Source: JAVBWO01 sp036677375
GTDB lineage: Bacteria; Bacillota; Dehalobacteriia; UBA4068; UBA4997
Length of the DNA stretch: 41,405 nt
Assembly: GCA_036677375.1 (NCBI GenBank)
Contig: JAVBWO010000023.1
Location: 1-41,405 of the forward strand
Direction of reading: 5' to 3'
This document shows, piece after piece, positions 8,519 through 16,754 of this stretch (the first letter of the stretch is position 1; every line of letters starts with the position of its first letter). A program made the position numbers and the translations under genes. The notes below the pieces were generated by a model. It was given only the letters and a program-made list of their open reading frames with translations, made no database searches and was not told where the DNA came from.

Positions 8519-8582
8519 TTGACAGGATAAGTCAGAAAGGTTAAACTGAGGGGTGTACCGACCGACCGTACGGTCGGTCGGT
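8519..8582 (+). promoter_or_regulatory. Promoter with TetR-type operator for the efflux operon
   Basis: A perfect TTGACA (8519-8524) is followed 17 bases later by TAAACT (8542-8547), so transcription would begin near 8554. Immediately downstream, 8557-8582 is a perfect 26-bp palindrome built as three ACCG units, TA, then three CGGT units. Repeated ACCG/CGGT palindromes are typical TetR-family operators. The likely partner is the TetR regulator encoded at 14615 at the end of the operon. A repressor bound there would block the start of transcription. Confidence 0.7.
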
Positions 8583-8598
8583 TTGTACAAGATCAAAA

Positions 8599-8813
8599 GG
8601 GGCAGCTAGGGCAAGGTGGTAAAGAGGTGGGCAGGGTAGGAGAGCAAAGACAGCAAAAAGAGTAAAGAAAGACAAAAGAGCCAAAAAGGCCAAAAAGAGC
8701 GAAGAGGGGCAAAAGAGTCAAGAAGGACAAAGTGAGCAAGAAGAGCGAAAAGAGAAAGAGTGGCAAAGAGAGCAAAGAGAGCGAAAAGAGCAAGAGGGGC
8801 AATAAGGGCAAAG
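8599..8813 (+). repeat. Degenerate 9-bp purine-rich tandem repeat
   Basis: From 8643 to 8813 the sequence divides cleanly into 19 units of 9 bases with consensus AGAGCAAAG; 8599-8642 looks like a more decayed, slightly out-of-phase extension. The + strand is almost pure A and G with one C per unit. It lies between the TetR-type operator and the efflux genes, inside the predicted untranslated leader. One + strand frame is open through most of the array but has no start codon, and the opposite strand reads as a low-complexity Leu/Phe-rich chain, so neither is taken as a gene. Confidence 0.8.
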
Positions 8814-8864
8814 AAGTTCCCGAAATCTTTTTCATGGGATAATAGGCAAATTCGGCAAATAAAG

Positions 8865-8896
8865 GGCGGTTGAAAACGTGAAGTACCGCCGTTTTT
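8865..8896 (+). terminator. Possible leader terminator before the efflux operon
   Basis: GGCGGT (8865-8870) pairs with ACCGCC (8885-8890), closing a 14-base loop and followed by GTTTTT. The stem is short, so termination may be partial. The remaining 8897-9192 is A-rich and I see no gene or clear promoter there; 8304-8518 likewise shows nothing recognisable. Confidence 0.35.
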
Positions 8897-9192
8897 GCTT
8901 TAGGATAGCGTGATGAAATTGAGAAGAAAAATGTAAGAAATAAGAAAGAAAAAAGCAGGAACAAAACTTTAAAAACATAAGACAAGAAAGGGGAAGAGAG
9001 GAATGCCCTAAACCCAACAAAAAAGCAGCACACCATGGGCACAGACCGTATCAACGAAGCAAAACAATAAAGATCATAAAGTTAGGGATCAAAAAAGTGA
9101 ATCCCAACAATCAAGCAGGCAAAATAATAAAACGCGAAACGTTGAAACGGTAAAATTTTATAAACGCTTAAAAAAGAAAGGATGGAGAAAGC

Positions 9193-10284
9193 GTGAGAAG
9201 GTTGGGAAGAATGCGGGGAAAACTGGTTTTCATGGGCGTGGCGGCTCTCTTCTGTTTAAGTCTTGCCGGCTGCGGCAGTACAGACGCCACAGTAGAAGAG
9301 AAGGATCAGGCCATTGCGGTATCAGTGGTCACGGCCGGATTGCAGGATATCGAGACCAGCACCATGATTAAGGGCACCATTGCCGGGCAGACGGAAGTCA
9401 CCATCATACCGAAAAGCGCCGGCGTGGTTGAGACCGTCAAAGTAGAGGTAGGCGATAGGGTAAAAGAAGACCAGGTCCTATTCACCTTGCAGACTAAAGA
9501 GATAAGGGCGCAGCTGGCACAGGCGCAGGCAGCTTACAAAGTGAGCAAATCCGCTTATGATGACGCGGTACGCACATATCAAAGAATGAAAACCCTGTAT
9601 GACGAAGGGGCTATTTCTTTGTCTCAATTGGAGCAGGCGCAATTGGGCGTTGACGCCAGCAGCACCGACAGCGCGGCGGCGGCGGTTCAGCTTTTGCAGC
9701 TTCAGCTGGACAATGCAGTGGTAAAATCGCCCATTGACGGCATTGTGGCTTCTCTGAGCGTTACAGTGGGAGAAATCGCCGGCCAACAGGCGGCGTCCGC
9801 TGTTGTGGTGAATATCGACAAGGTAAAGTTGGCCGCCGAGGTCAGCGAAGCCAACGTAAATAAAGTAACTCCCGGCCAGACGGTCAAGGTAACGGTGGCC
9901 GCCGCCGGAACGGAACCTTTTCCCGGCGTCATCAGTACGGTGGCTCCGGCCGTCAACGCCTTAAGCAAGTCTTATCCTGTTACCATTACCATTGATAATC
10001 CGGATCATCTGTTAAAATCAGGGATGTTTGCCGAAGCCAATATTTCCACAGAAAACCGCAGCCAGGTATTGGCCGTACCCCAGGAAGCTTTGGTAAGTGG
10101 CGAAGAAAAGGCTGTTTATATCGTCAAAGATGGGAAAGCGCATCTGGCCAAGATCACCGCCGGGTTGGAAAATGAGGAATGGCTGGAGGTCACAGGCGGC
10201 ATTTCCGTCGGGGATCAGGTGGCAACCACGGGGAAACACCTCCTGTATGAAGGCGCCCCGGTGACGGTAGCGGAGGGTCAATAG
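9193..10284 (+). CDS. RND efflux adaptor (membrane fusion protein), lipoprotein
   Basis: A 363-residue HlyD/AcrA-type periplasmic or extracytoplasmic adaptor linking an RND pump to its exit duct. A basic N terminus and hydrophobic stretch end in the lipobox LAGC, so Cys27 would be lipidated. The first lipoyl half-motif is near residues 75-100 (KSAGVVETVKVEVGDRVKEDQVLFTL), a helical hairpin covers about 105-180 and the second lipoyl half (VVKSPIDGIVASLSVTVGEIAG) follows, then beta-barrel and membrane-proximal domains. Translation starts at a GTG behind AAAGGATGGAG; an ATG at 9211 is possible but would shorten the basic region. It ends three bases before the RND pump gene, so the two are translated together. 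Confidence 0.92.
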   Translation: MRRLGRMRGKLVFMGVAALFCLSLAGCGSTDATVEEKDQAIAVSVVTAGLQDIETSTMIKGTIAGQTEVTIIPKSAGVVETVKVEVGDRVKEDQVLFTLQTKEIRAQLAQAQAAYKVSKSAYDDAVRTYQRMKTLYDEGAISLSQLEQAQLGVDASSTDSAAAAVQLLQLQLDNAVVKSPIDGIVASLSVTVGEIAGQQAASAVVVNIDKVKLAAEVSEANVNKVTPGQTVKVTVAAAGTEPFPGVISTVAPAVNALSKSYPVTITIDNPDHLLKSGMFAEANISTENRSQVLAVPQEALVSGEEKAVYIVKDGKAHLAKITAGLENEEWLEVTGGISVGDQVATTGKHLLYEGAPVTVAEGQ

Positions 10285-10286
10285 GC

Positions 10287-13200
10287 ATGGGTATCTTTCG
10301 ATTTGCCGTAAAACGCATCGTCACCGTAGCCATGATCTTTTGCTGCGTGGCTCTTTTGGGCGGCGTATCCCTGCAGCGCCTGTCCATTGACCTCTTTCCG
10401 AAAATCAACTTGCCTATGGCTTTGGTGATGACTACTTATGGGGGAGCTGGTTCCCAGGACGTGGAGAAAAATGTGACCAAGCCTTTGGAAGAGATACTGG
10501 GCACGGTGCAGGGTATCGATTCCATCCTCTCCACTTCCAGCACGGAAAGCAGTATGATCATGGTGACCTTTAACTGGGGCACCGATATGGATTTCGCTTC
10601 CCTGCAAATGCGGGAAAAAATCGATATGATCAAGGGTTATCTGCCGGATGATGCGGAAAATCCGGTGATCTATAAAATGGATCCCAACATGATGCCGGTG
10701 GCCGCTATCGGCATCAGCGGCAGCGGCAGTCTGGCAGACCTTAAGGCCTATGCCGAGGATACCATAAAGCCCCGCCTGGAACGGCAGGAAGGGGTTGCCT
10801 CCGTCTCTTTGATCGGGGGCTTCGATAATGAATTAAGGGTAGAAGTAGACCCGGCGAAGCTCAGCGCTTACGGCTTGTCTATTGACAGTATTGCCCAGGC
10901 GTTGCTTTATGCCAATATGGATATGTCGGCGGGCAGCGTCATCAACGGCAATAAAGAGCTCATGGTGCGGGCGCTGGGTTCTTATCAGTCCATTGATGAT
11001 ATCCGCAATGTTTCCATCAGCCTTGCAAACGGCAGCACCATCTATCTTTCCGATATTGCCACGGTCTATCCTTCCCATAGTGACGAGGACTATATCGTTC
11101 GCATGGATGGCAAGCCGGGGGTCTTCTTGAGCGTCATGAAACAAAGTGACGCCAATACCGTAAAAGTAGCGGGAAATATCGAGAAAGCCCTGGCGAACCT
11201 GGCAAAGGAGCAGAAAAATGATATTTCCAGCCGGATCATCATGAATCAGGCGGATTTCATCCGGATGGCCATTAACAGTCTTGCCAGCAGTGCCGTGATC
11301 GGCGCTTTACTGGCGATGCTGGTGCTTTTCCTCTTCTTGCGCAATATCCGCAGCACTTTGATTATCGGACTTTCCATTCCGATTTCACTTTTGGGAACCT
11401 TTGCGGTTCTCTACTACAATGATCTGACTTTGAACATGATGACCCTGGGGGGCTTGGTGTTGGGCGTTGGGATGATGGTAGACTCTTCTATTGTTATTTT
11501 GGAAGGGATCTACCGCAACTGTGAACTGGGGCTGCCGCCTAAAGAGGCGTCGGTCAAGGGCGCCAGTCAACTGGCTATGGCCGTCATTGCCTCCACCCTT
11601 ACGTCTGTTGCGGTATTTTTGCCCATTTCTTTTGTGGAAGGCATCAGTTCCATGCTTTTCAAAGAACTGGCATTGACGGTTACCATCTCTTTGATGTCGT
11701 CTCTGATCGTTGCTTTGATCTTGGTGCCGATGCTGTGTTCCAGGCTTTTAAAGTTAGATCCGGTAGATGCGGCAAAACCGAAGAATCCGCTGGCCAGAGG
11801 GATGTATTGGGGCAAGAATTTCATGAAGAAGTTCTTGAGTTCTATTGAAAATCTATACCGTAAAGTATTGATATGGGCTTTGGTCCACCGAAAAAAAGTG
11901 GTTATTTCTGTTATTTTGCTTGTGGCAGCTTCCTTTGCTCTTATCCCTGTAGTTGGCATGGAATTTATTCCCGCTTCCGACAGTGGTCAGATCAGTATCG
12001 AAATCGAGATGGAACAAGGGACTTCCTTGGAAGCCACCAATGAGATGGCTGCAAAAGTGGAAAGCCTCATCGGTGATTTGAACGGCGATTTGGAAAGTTC
12101 GTATACCATCATCGGATCCGGCGGCAGCGTGATGAGCGAAAGTGCCGGTTCCAATTTGGCGCAAGTCAATTTACAGCTGGTTAATAGAGAGAAGCGCCAA
12201 AAGGATGTGAAGGTGGAGGCTGAAGAGGTGCGGCGGCTTTTGGCCGGATTGCCGGGAGCGGCCTTCACGGTAACCGCTACTGACGCCACCGGACTCAGTT
12301 CGCTGAGCGGCGGCTCCGCTATCAGTGTGGAAATCAAGGGTAATGACTTGAACACATTGGAGCAGCTCTCAGACCAGGTCAAAAAAATTGTAGAGGGAGT
12401 GCCCGGCACCCGCACAGTCGAGTCTTCCATCGATGTTAAAAAACCGGAAATCCAATTATCCGTCAACCGTACCAAGGCTGCGCAATATGGCTTGGGTGTA
12501 GCCCAGATCGCGGCGGCCGTACGCAATGCTTTTGACGGAGAAGTGTCAACAACCTATCGGCCCAGCGGTGACGTGGATGATATGGATATCCGTGTGATGC
12601 TGCCGGAGGGTTATGCCAATACCACCGAAAAATTGGGCTTTTTATCCATTGCCTCGCCTTTGGGTGTACAGGTACCTTTGATGGAACTGGTAGATATTAA
12701 CGAAGGCTTTGGCCCCACCAGCATCAGCCGGAGCAATCAGGTTCGTTATGTCAATGTCACCGCTGATTATGTGGGGCGTGACCTGGGCAGTATCACCAAG
12801 GATATTAACACCGCTTTACAAAAGCTGCCCTTGCCCCAGGACTATACAGTGGAATTAGGCGGTCAAAGCATTGAAATGACGGAAGCCTTCAGTGATTTGG
12901 GACTGGCGATGGTTTTGGCAATCATCCTGGTTTATATGGTCATGGCGGCGTTGTTTGAATCCTTTGCCTATCCATTTATCATCATGTTCTCGTTGCCCAC
13001 CACCTTTATTGGGGTTATTTTAGGGCTGGTGCTCAGCCGATCTACCTTGAATGTGGTATCCCTTATTGGCGTTATCATGCTGATAGGCATCGTGGTGAAT
13101 AACGCCATTGTTCTGGTGGACTGCATCAATCAATTCCGGGAGGAAGGCTTAAGCCGTGATGAAGCTATTGCCAAAGCGGGACCCATTCGTTTGCGTCCTA

Positions 13201-13436
13201 TTTTAATGACTGCTTTGACAACGGTTCTTGGTATGGTTCCTATGGCTTTCTCCATGAGCGAGGGCGCCGAGCTGGCTTCTCCTCTAGCAGTGGTCATTAT
13301 TGGCGGCCTCACGGTATCTACCATCTTTACTCTGGTTTTTGTTCCGGTGATGTATGCCATTTTTGATGATGTAGGCAACAAGACCGGATTAAGATTTAAA
13401 AAAATAAAAGCAAGACGGAAAGCAAGGGAGGCATAA
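10287..13436 (+). CDS. RND family efflux pump (HAE1/AcrB type)
   Basis: A 1049-residue inner membrane exporter, full length for the family, with twelve expected membrane segments, two large extracytoplasmic loops (about 40-330 and 555-860) and the usual duplicated layout. Substrates cannot be predicted. In the proton-relay region the TM4 motif reads GMMVDSSIVILEG, so Asp399 is kept but the second acidic residue of AcrB (Asp408) is Ser400; in the TM10 motif GIVVNNAIVLVD the AcrB Lys940 position is Asn938. From memory, such changes recur in a large HAE1 subgroup, so they do not by themselves mean loss of function. The gene is sandwiched between adaptor and TolC-like genes with gaps of 2 and 3 bases. 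Confidence 0.95.
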   Translation: MGIFRFAVKRIVTVAMIFCCVALLGGVSLQRLSIDLFPKINLPMALVMTTYGGAGSQDVEKNVTKPLEEILGTVQGIDSILSTSSTESSMIMVTFNWGTDMDFASLQMREKIDMIKGYLPDDAENPVIYKMDPNMMPVAAIGISGSGSLADLKAYAEDTIKPRLERQEGVASVSLIGGFDNELRVEVDPAKLSAYGLSIDSIAQALLYANMDMSAGSVINGNKELMVRALGSYQSIDDIRNVSISLANGSTIYLSDIATVYPSHSDEDYIVRMDGKPGVFLSVMKQSDANTVKVAGNIEKALANLAKEQKNDISSRIIMNQADFIRMAINSLASSAVIGALLAMLVLFLFLRNIRSTLIIGLSIPISLLGTFAVLYYNDLTLNMMTLGGLVLGVGMMVDSSIVILEGIYRNCELGLPPKEASVKGASQLAMAVIASTLTSVAVFLPISFVEGISSMLFKELALTVTISLMSSLIVALILVPMLCSRLLKLDPVDAAKPKNPLARGMYWGKNFMKKFLSSIENLYRKVLIWALVHRKKVVISVILLVAASFALIPVVGMEFIPASDSGQISIEIEMEQGTSLEATNEMAAKVESLIGDLNGDLESSYTIIGSGGSVMSESAGSNLAQVNLQLVNREKRQKDVKVEAEEVRRLLAGLPGAAFTVTATDATGLSSLSGGSAISVEIKGNDLNTLEQLSDQVKKIVEGVPGTRTVESSIDVKKPEIQLSVNRTKAAQYGLGVAQIAAAVRNAFDGEVSTTYRPSGDVDDMDIRVMLPEGYANTTEKLGFLSIASPLGVQVPLMELVDINEGFGPTSISRSNQVRYVNVTADYVGRDLGSITKDINTALQKLPLPQDYTVELGGQSIEMTEAFSDLGLAMVLAIILVYMVMAALFESFAYPFIIMFSLPTTFIGVILGLVLSRSTLNVVSLIGVIMLIGIVVNNAIVLVDCINQFREEGLSRDEAIAKAGPIRLRPILMTALTTVLGMVPMAFSMSEGAELASPLAVVIIGGLTVSTIFTLVFVPVMYAIFDDVGNKTGLRFKKIKARRKAREA

Positions 13437-13439
13437 ACA

Positions 13440-14609
13440 ATGAAAAAATATAAGGCATTGTTAGCGATGGGAGTATTGACAGCTTTTTGTCTGATACCTG
13501 GCATGGCTATAGCGGAAAACGACACTGCGGCGGCTGATTCAGCTCCGGCGGCTTCCACTACGGTTTCATCACCGGCAACGGTAAGCCTGACGTTGGACGA
13601 GGCCATTGCCAAAGCGATGACCGACAATACTCAGATTAAAATCCAGGAAATGACCGTAGAAACTTCAACCCATGATAAAAAAATGGCCGATAAGACGGCT
13701 GAACTTTTGGAAGATTATGTTTTCAGCTTTTCTTATGGGGCAACTATTTCAATCACCAATTCGGAATTGGAAGCTAAGCAAGCAGCCATTGGTCTTGACC
13801 TGGCCAAAGCTTCTTTGGATTACACCAAACGGAGTGTGAAATTTAGCGTCGAGAGCGCTTATTATGCCACGCTGCAGGCCGCAAAATATGAAGAAGCCAT
13901 GAACGCCTCTTTGGCCAGAGCGAAAAAGCAATGGGAGGATACCCAGGCCAAATATAAAGTAGGTGTCAGCTCTAAAATGGATGTTCTCAGCGCGGAATCC
14001 TCATATCTCCAAGCCCAGACCGAATTGAACCAGGCTAAGGACAATGCCAAGATTGCTAAAATGAATCTTTGTCAGGTGATAGGCCTGGACGTGAATACGG
14101 ATTGTGTTTTGAAAAGCAGCTTCTCTTTTGAAAAAATTACACCCTCTACCGACAAGGAGCTGATCGAACAAGGGAAAACCGGTGATCTTACCACCTATGC
14201 TGCATTTTGCAACAAAGAGATCGTAGCCTTAAGCTCCGAGGAGATCATGGGGCAGTATCCCGACGGTACCTACCAAAATCGGCAGGCGGCTATCAAATTA
14301 AAGGATGCTGAGCTTAAATATGAAGATGCGGTAGATACCTTGGAGATCAGTGTTAATCAGGCGCTTATGGACCTGGCCACAGGGGAGGCAAATTATGTGG
14401 CTCTACAGAAGAGTAAAGAACTGGCGGAGGAAGCCTATCGTTTGGCTGAACTGCGCTATCAGAATGGATTGGGCACCGTGTCTGATCTATTAAGCGCCGA
14501 AGCGATTCTGAAACAGGCTGAGACAGGCGAGTTGTCCGCTTTATATACTTATAATATGGCAAAATCAAAGATCAACTATGGGATTTTTGCGGCATCCAGC
14601 GGTAGGTAA
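13440..14609 (+). CDS. TolC-like efflux duct protein, short form
   Basis: A 389-residue exported protein (signal peptide about 1-25, ending AIA) with the two-fold helical repeat of the TolC/OEP family: first repeat from LTLDEAIAKAMTDNTQIKIQE to about 215, second from about 280 to the end, with YKVGVSSKMDVLSAESSYLQAQTELNQAK and the matching YQNGLGTVSDLLSAEAILKQAE motifs. Typical TolC proteins are about 430-490 residues and have two beta-hairpins per repeat pair that build the outer-membrane barrel. Here a short beta-like stretch (YVFSFSYGATISIT) is present in the first half, and no clear partner is seen in the second. With adaptor and pump genes directly upstream, a role in the same export complex is likely; where it sits in a cell with these wall genes is unclear. 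Confidence 0.85.
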   Translation: MKKYKALLAMGVLTAFCLIPGMAIAENDTAAADSAPAASTTVSSPATVSLTLDEAIAKAMTDNTQIKIQEMTVETSTHDKKMADKTAELLEDYVFSFSYGATISITNSELEAKQAAIGLDLAKASLDYTKRSVKFSVESAYYATLQAAKYEEAMNASLARAKKQWEDTQAKYKVGVSSKMDVLSAESSYLQAQTELNQAKDNAKIAKMNLCQVIGLDVNTDCVLKSSFSFEKITPSTDKELIEQGKTGDLTTYAAFCNKEIVALSSEEIMGQYPDGTYQNRQAAIKLKDAELKYEDAVDTLEISVNQALMDLATGEANYVALQKSKELAEEAYRLAELRYQNGLGTVSDLLSAEAILKQAETGELSALYTYNMAKSKINYGIFAASSGR

Positions 14610-14613
14610 TAAA

Positions 14614-14627
14614 CATGTTTAAACATG
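14614..14627 (+). promoter_or_regulatory. 14-bp palindrome across the tetR start codon
   Basis: CATGTTTAAACATG is a perfect palindrome containing the ATG of the TetR gene (14615-14617). It could be a protein site or a small RNA hairpin limiting translation, or chance. Confidence 0.35.
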
Positions 14628-15190
14628 ATATAAATGAAAAAAGAACCAGAATCATGCGGAGTGCAACCGATGTTTTTGTGCAGAAAGGTTTTTGCCAGGC
14701 CACGGTAGAAGAGATTGCGGCGGCGGCAGAAGTAGGCAAGGGCACGGTGTATGAATACTTTGACAGTAAGGAAGACTTGTTTTGTTCTATTTTTCAGGAA
14801 GGGCACAGCTACTTCATGAATGTTTTCCGTCAGAAGCTGGAGGAAGAAAGCGAACCCGCAGAAAAGCTGAAAAACGGCGTTATTTTATGGACGCAATTCG
14901 TCTTTGCTCATCGCGAGTTGGCCTGGTTATTGTTTTCCGCCCGGGTAAATGTGGAACCTTTTTTGATGGTGGAGGAACATCACCAAAAATTCATAAAGCT
15001 TTTAGCGGAGCTTTTTCAACAGGGTGTCGCAAGTGGTGATTTTCGTCCCTGCAACGCAGAGCTCATGGCCTATATCTTTGTCGGACACTGCCGTGCCATC
15101 TGCAATTATATTATATCTCATCCGGAAACGGATCTGAAAATGCTGGCAGGGGATATCATCGACCTGCTTTTGGACGGCATTTGCGCATAG
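14615..15190 (+). CDS. TetR/AcrR family transcriptional regulator
   Basis: A 191-residue one-component repressor. The N-terminal helix-turn-helix at about residues 10-56 has the classic layout (RIMRSATDVFVQKGF, then ATVEEIAAAAEVGKGTVYEYFDSKEDLF). The C-terminal ligand domain is helical and has no specific signature. The gene lies five bases after the TolC-like gene, last in the efflux operon. The perfect ACCG/CGGT palindrome at the operon's predicted promoter (8557-8582) is the obvious candidate operator, giving negative autoregulation that a pump substrate would relieve. That link is inference from position and operator type. Confidence 0.95.
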   Translation: MFKHDINEKRTRIMRSATDVFVQKGFCQATVEEIAAAAEVGKGTVYEYFDSKEDLFCSIFQEGHSYFMNVFRQKLEEESEPAEKLKNGVILWTQFVFAHRELAWLLFSARVNVEPFLMVEEHHQKFIKLLAELFQQGVASGDFRPCNAELMAYIFVGHCRAICNYIISHPETDLKMLAGDIIDLLLDGICA

Positions 15191-15261
15191 CGGGACACTT
15201 GATTTGATAAAAAGGGGTTGTGGACAGGGCTGGAGGAGCCCAAAGAATTCTGTCTGCAATC

Positions 15262-15297
15262 CCTTGTTTTTTTTGGAACAAGGCAGTGCCTTTTTTA
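15262..15297 (+). terminator. Terminator after the efflux operon
   Basis: Two overlapping hairpins: CCTTGTT with AACAAGG (15262-15268 and 15277-15283), and AAGGC-AGT-GCCTT (15280-15292) running straight into TTTT. The second has intrinsic terminator form; the two cannot form together. Confidence 0.6.
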
Positions 15298-15373
15298 GTC
15301 TGTAACAATAGGAAAAAGTTTGTCTGATTCTGTTGTAAAACGTAAAGGTTGCTATTTTTATCTTTTTATTTTG

Positions 15374-15382
15374 TGGTATAAT
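15374..15382 (+). promoter_or_regulatory. Extended -10 promoter for the second SLH protein gene
   Basis: TGGTATAAT (15374-15382) is a perfect TATAAT with the TGn extension. No good -35 box lies at the normal distance (TTGCTA at 15349 is too far, 22 bases), as can occur with extended -10 promoters. It is 62 bases before the start codon. Confidence 0.6.
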
Positions 15383-15444
15383 ATATGGAAGATTATTGCC
15401 ATATTTGCAAAAGGGGGCAATAAGAATTGAGAGGAGCGATCTTG

Positions 15445-16725
15445 ATGAAAAAAGTTTTCGTATTGCTGCTTAGTATAATGCTATTATTGGCAATATCTGT
15501 TCCTGCTTTGGCAAGTTCCGATTATTTATCTCTACAGTTGGAAACAGTCAAATATGAAACTTACGGCCCGCTGGATTCCCTGAAAATGACGGGCAGTTCT
15601 AAGACAAAAGAACTCTATCTGGGAGAAGGTACGATTGCCTATCTGATCCAAGAAAATAAAACTTTAAAGATTAACATGGAATACCTGACGGTGACCATTC
15701 CTGCTTCAGCCTGGAACTGTTCGGAATACCAGCAAGCGGTCAAAACCGGTGAGCCTGTCAGTGCTACTTTGACCATAGATATCTGGGCGCTTTATGACGA
15801 ATACCAGTATTTTAATGCCTCTGTTTACAATGCCAAAGGTATGTATAAAGCGGATAAGAGCAACTTCAGTGTTGACTTAGACTTTGTTGGGGGAACCAGC
15901 CACTTTACGGCCAAGCATTTTGCTACTCCCATCACCATTAACGCCTCCTTTGAATGGACCCCCAATGTTGGTGGACTCTATGCTGACAGTGTCGCTTTCT
16001 ATTGGATGGATAAAGACAGCGCTTTAGAGACCGGTAATTATGATTGGCAATATGTGCCGGGGACAACCAACGGCAAAGCCAGCACTGTCACGTTTAGCAC
16101 CGACTTGGCTTATGGTTATTTTATGGCGGTTGCGGCAAAGGAACATAAGGACTCCGCCGATACAAATTCCGCTACGGTAAATGACGGCGGCAGCATTTCC
16201 GGTCACTGGGCGGAAGCGGATATCGTGTTTATGCAGCAAAAATATATTGTGCGGGAAGCTGCCAATGCCTTTTACCCCAATCGGGATATAACCCGGGCCG
16301 AGTTTGCTTGTTATTTGGTGCGTACACTGGGGCTGGATACCAATACTGCATTAGCCGGAAAATTCGCCGATGTTGCGCAGTCCCATGCTTGCTATAACGA
16401 GATCTACACCGCTGCTCAAGCCGGATTGGTCAATGGTACAAGCGACTCTACTTTCGCGCCTGATGCCAAAATCAAACGGCAGGAAATGGCAGCCATGATC
16501 AGCCGGGCGCTGCAAAAAAGCGGCAAAACAGTAAATAGTGATGCGGCTGTTTTGGTGGGTTATACCGATAAAGGGCAAATCGCTTCCTGGGCAAAAGACA
16601 GCGCGTCTATTGTGGTGAACGGTGGCTTGTTCTCCGGACGCAGCGACAATACCTTTGCGCCTCTGGCATATACCACAAGGGCGGAAGCGGTGGTCATTCT
16701 GCATCGGTTATATAATCAGCTTTAG
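15445..16725 (+). CDS. Exported protein with three C-terminal SLH domains
   Basis: A 426-residue secreted protein with a 23-residue signal peptide ending ALA. Residues about 24-245 are a beta-rich domain I do not recognise. Three SLH repeats fill the C terminus: about 252-300 (FYPNRDITRAEFACYLVRTLG), 305-362 (FAPDAKIKRQEMAAMISRAL) and 366-426 (FAPLAYTTRAEAVVILHRL). They should hold the protein on pyruvylated wall polymer. The ATG at 15445 is chosen over a TTG at 15427 because GAGAGGAG lies between them and the product then begins with a normal signal peptide. Its own promoter is just upstream, and it leads the run toward csaB. SLH order is the reverse of the protein at 5601, where the repeats are N-terminal. 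Confidence 0.92.
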   Translation: MKKVFVLLLSIMLLLAISVPALASSDYLSLQLETVKYETYGPLDSLKMTGSSKTKELYLGEGTIAYLIQENKTLKINMEYLTVTIPASAWNCSEYQQAVKTGEPVSATLTIDIWALYDEYQYFNASVYNAKGMYKADKSNFSVDLDFVGGTSHFTAKHFATPITINASFEWTPNVGGLYADSVAFYWMDKDSALETGNYDWQYVPGTTNGKASTVTFSTDLAYGYFMAVAAKEHKDSADTNSATVNDGGSISGHWAEADIVFMQQKYIVREAANAFYPNRDITRAEFACYLVRTLGLDTNTALAGKFADVAQSHACYNEIYTAAQAGLVNGTSDSTFAPDAKIKRQEMAAMISRALQKSGKTVNSDAAVLVGYTDKGQIASWAKDSASIVVNGGLFSGRSDNTFAPLAYTTRAEAVVILHRLYNQL

Positions 16726-16754
16726 GCCAGCCGTAAAGGAAAGAAGGGCGATCC

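Noticed and set aside
8643..8813. CRISPR or transposon end repeats
   Set aside because: The unit is only 9 bases, degenerate and contiguous, without spacers or a transposase nearby.
8593..9054. Minus-strand 153-codon frame, Leu/Phe-rich
   Set aside because: It is the complement of the 9-bp purine repeat, has low-complexity tripeptide runs and no ribosome binding site that I trust.
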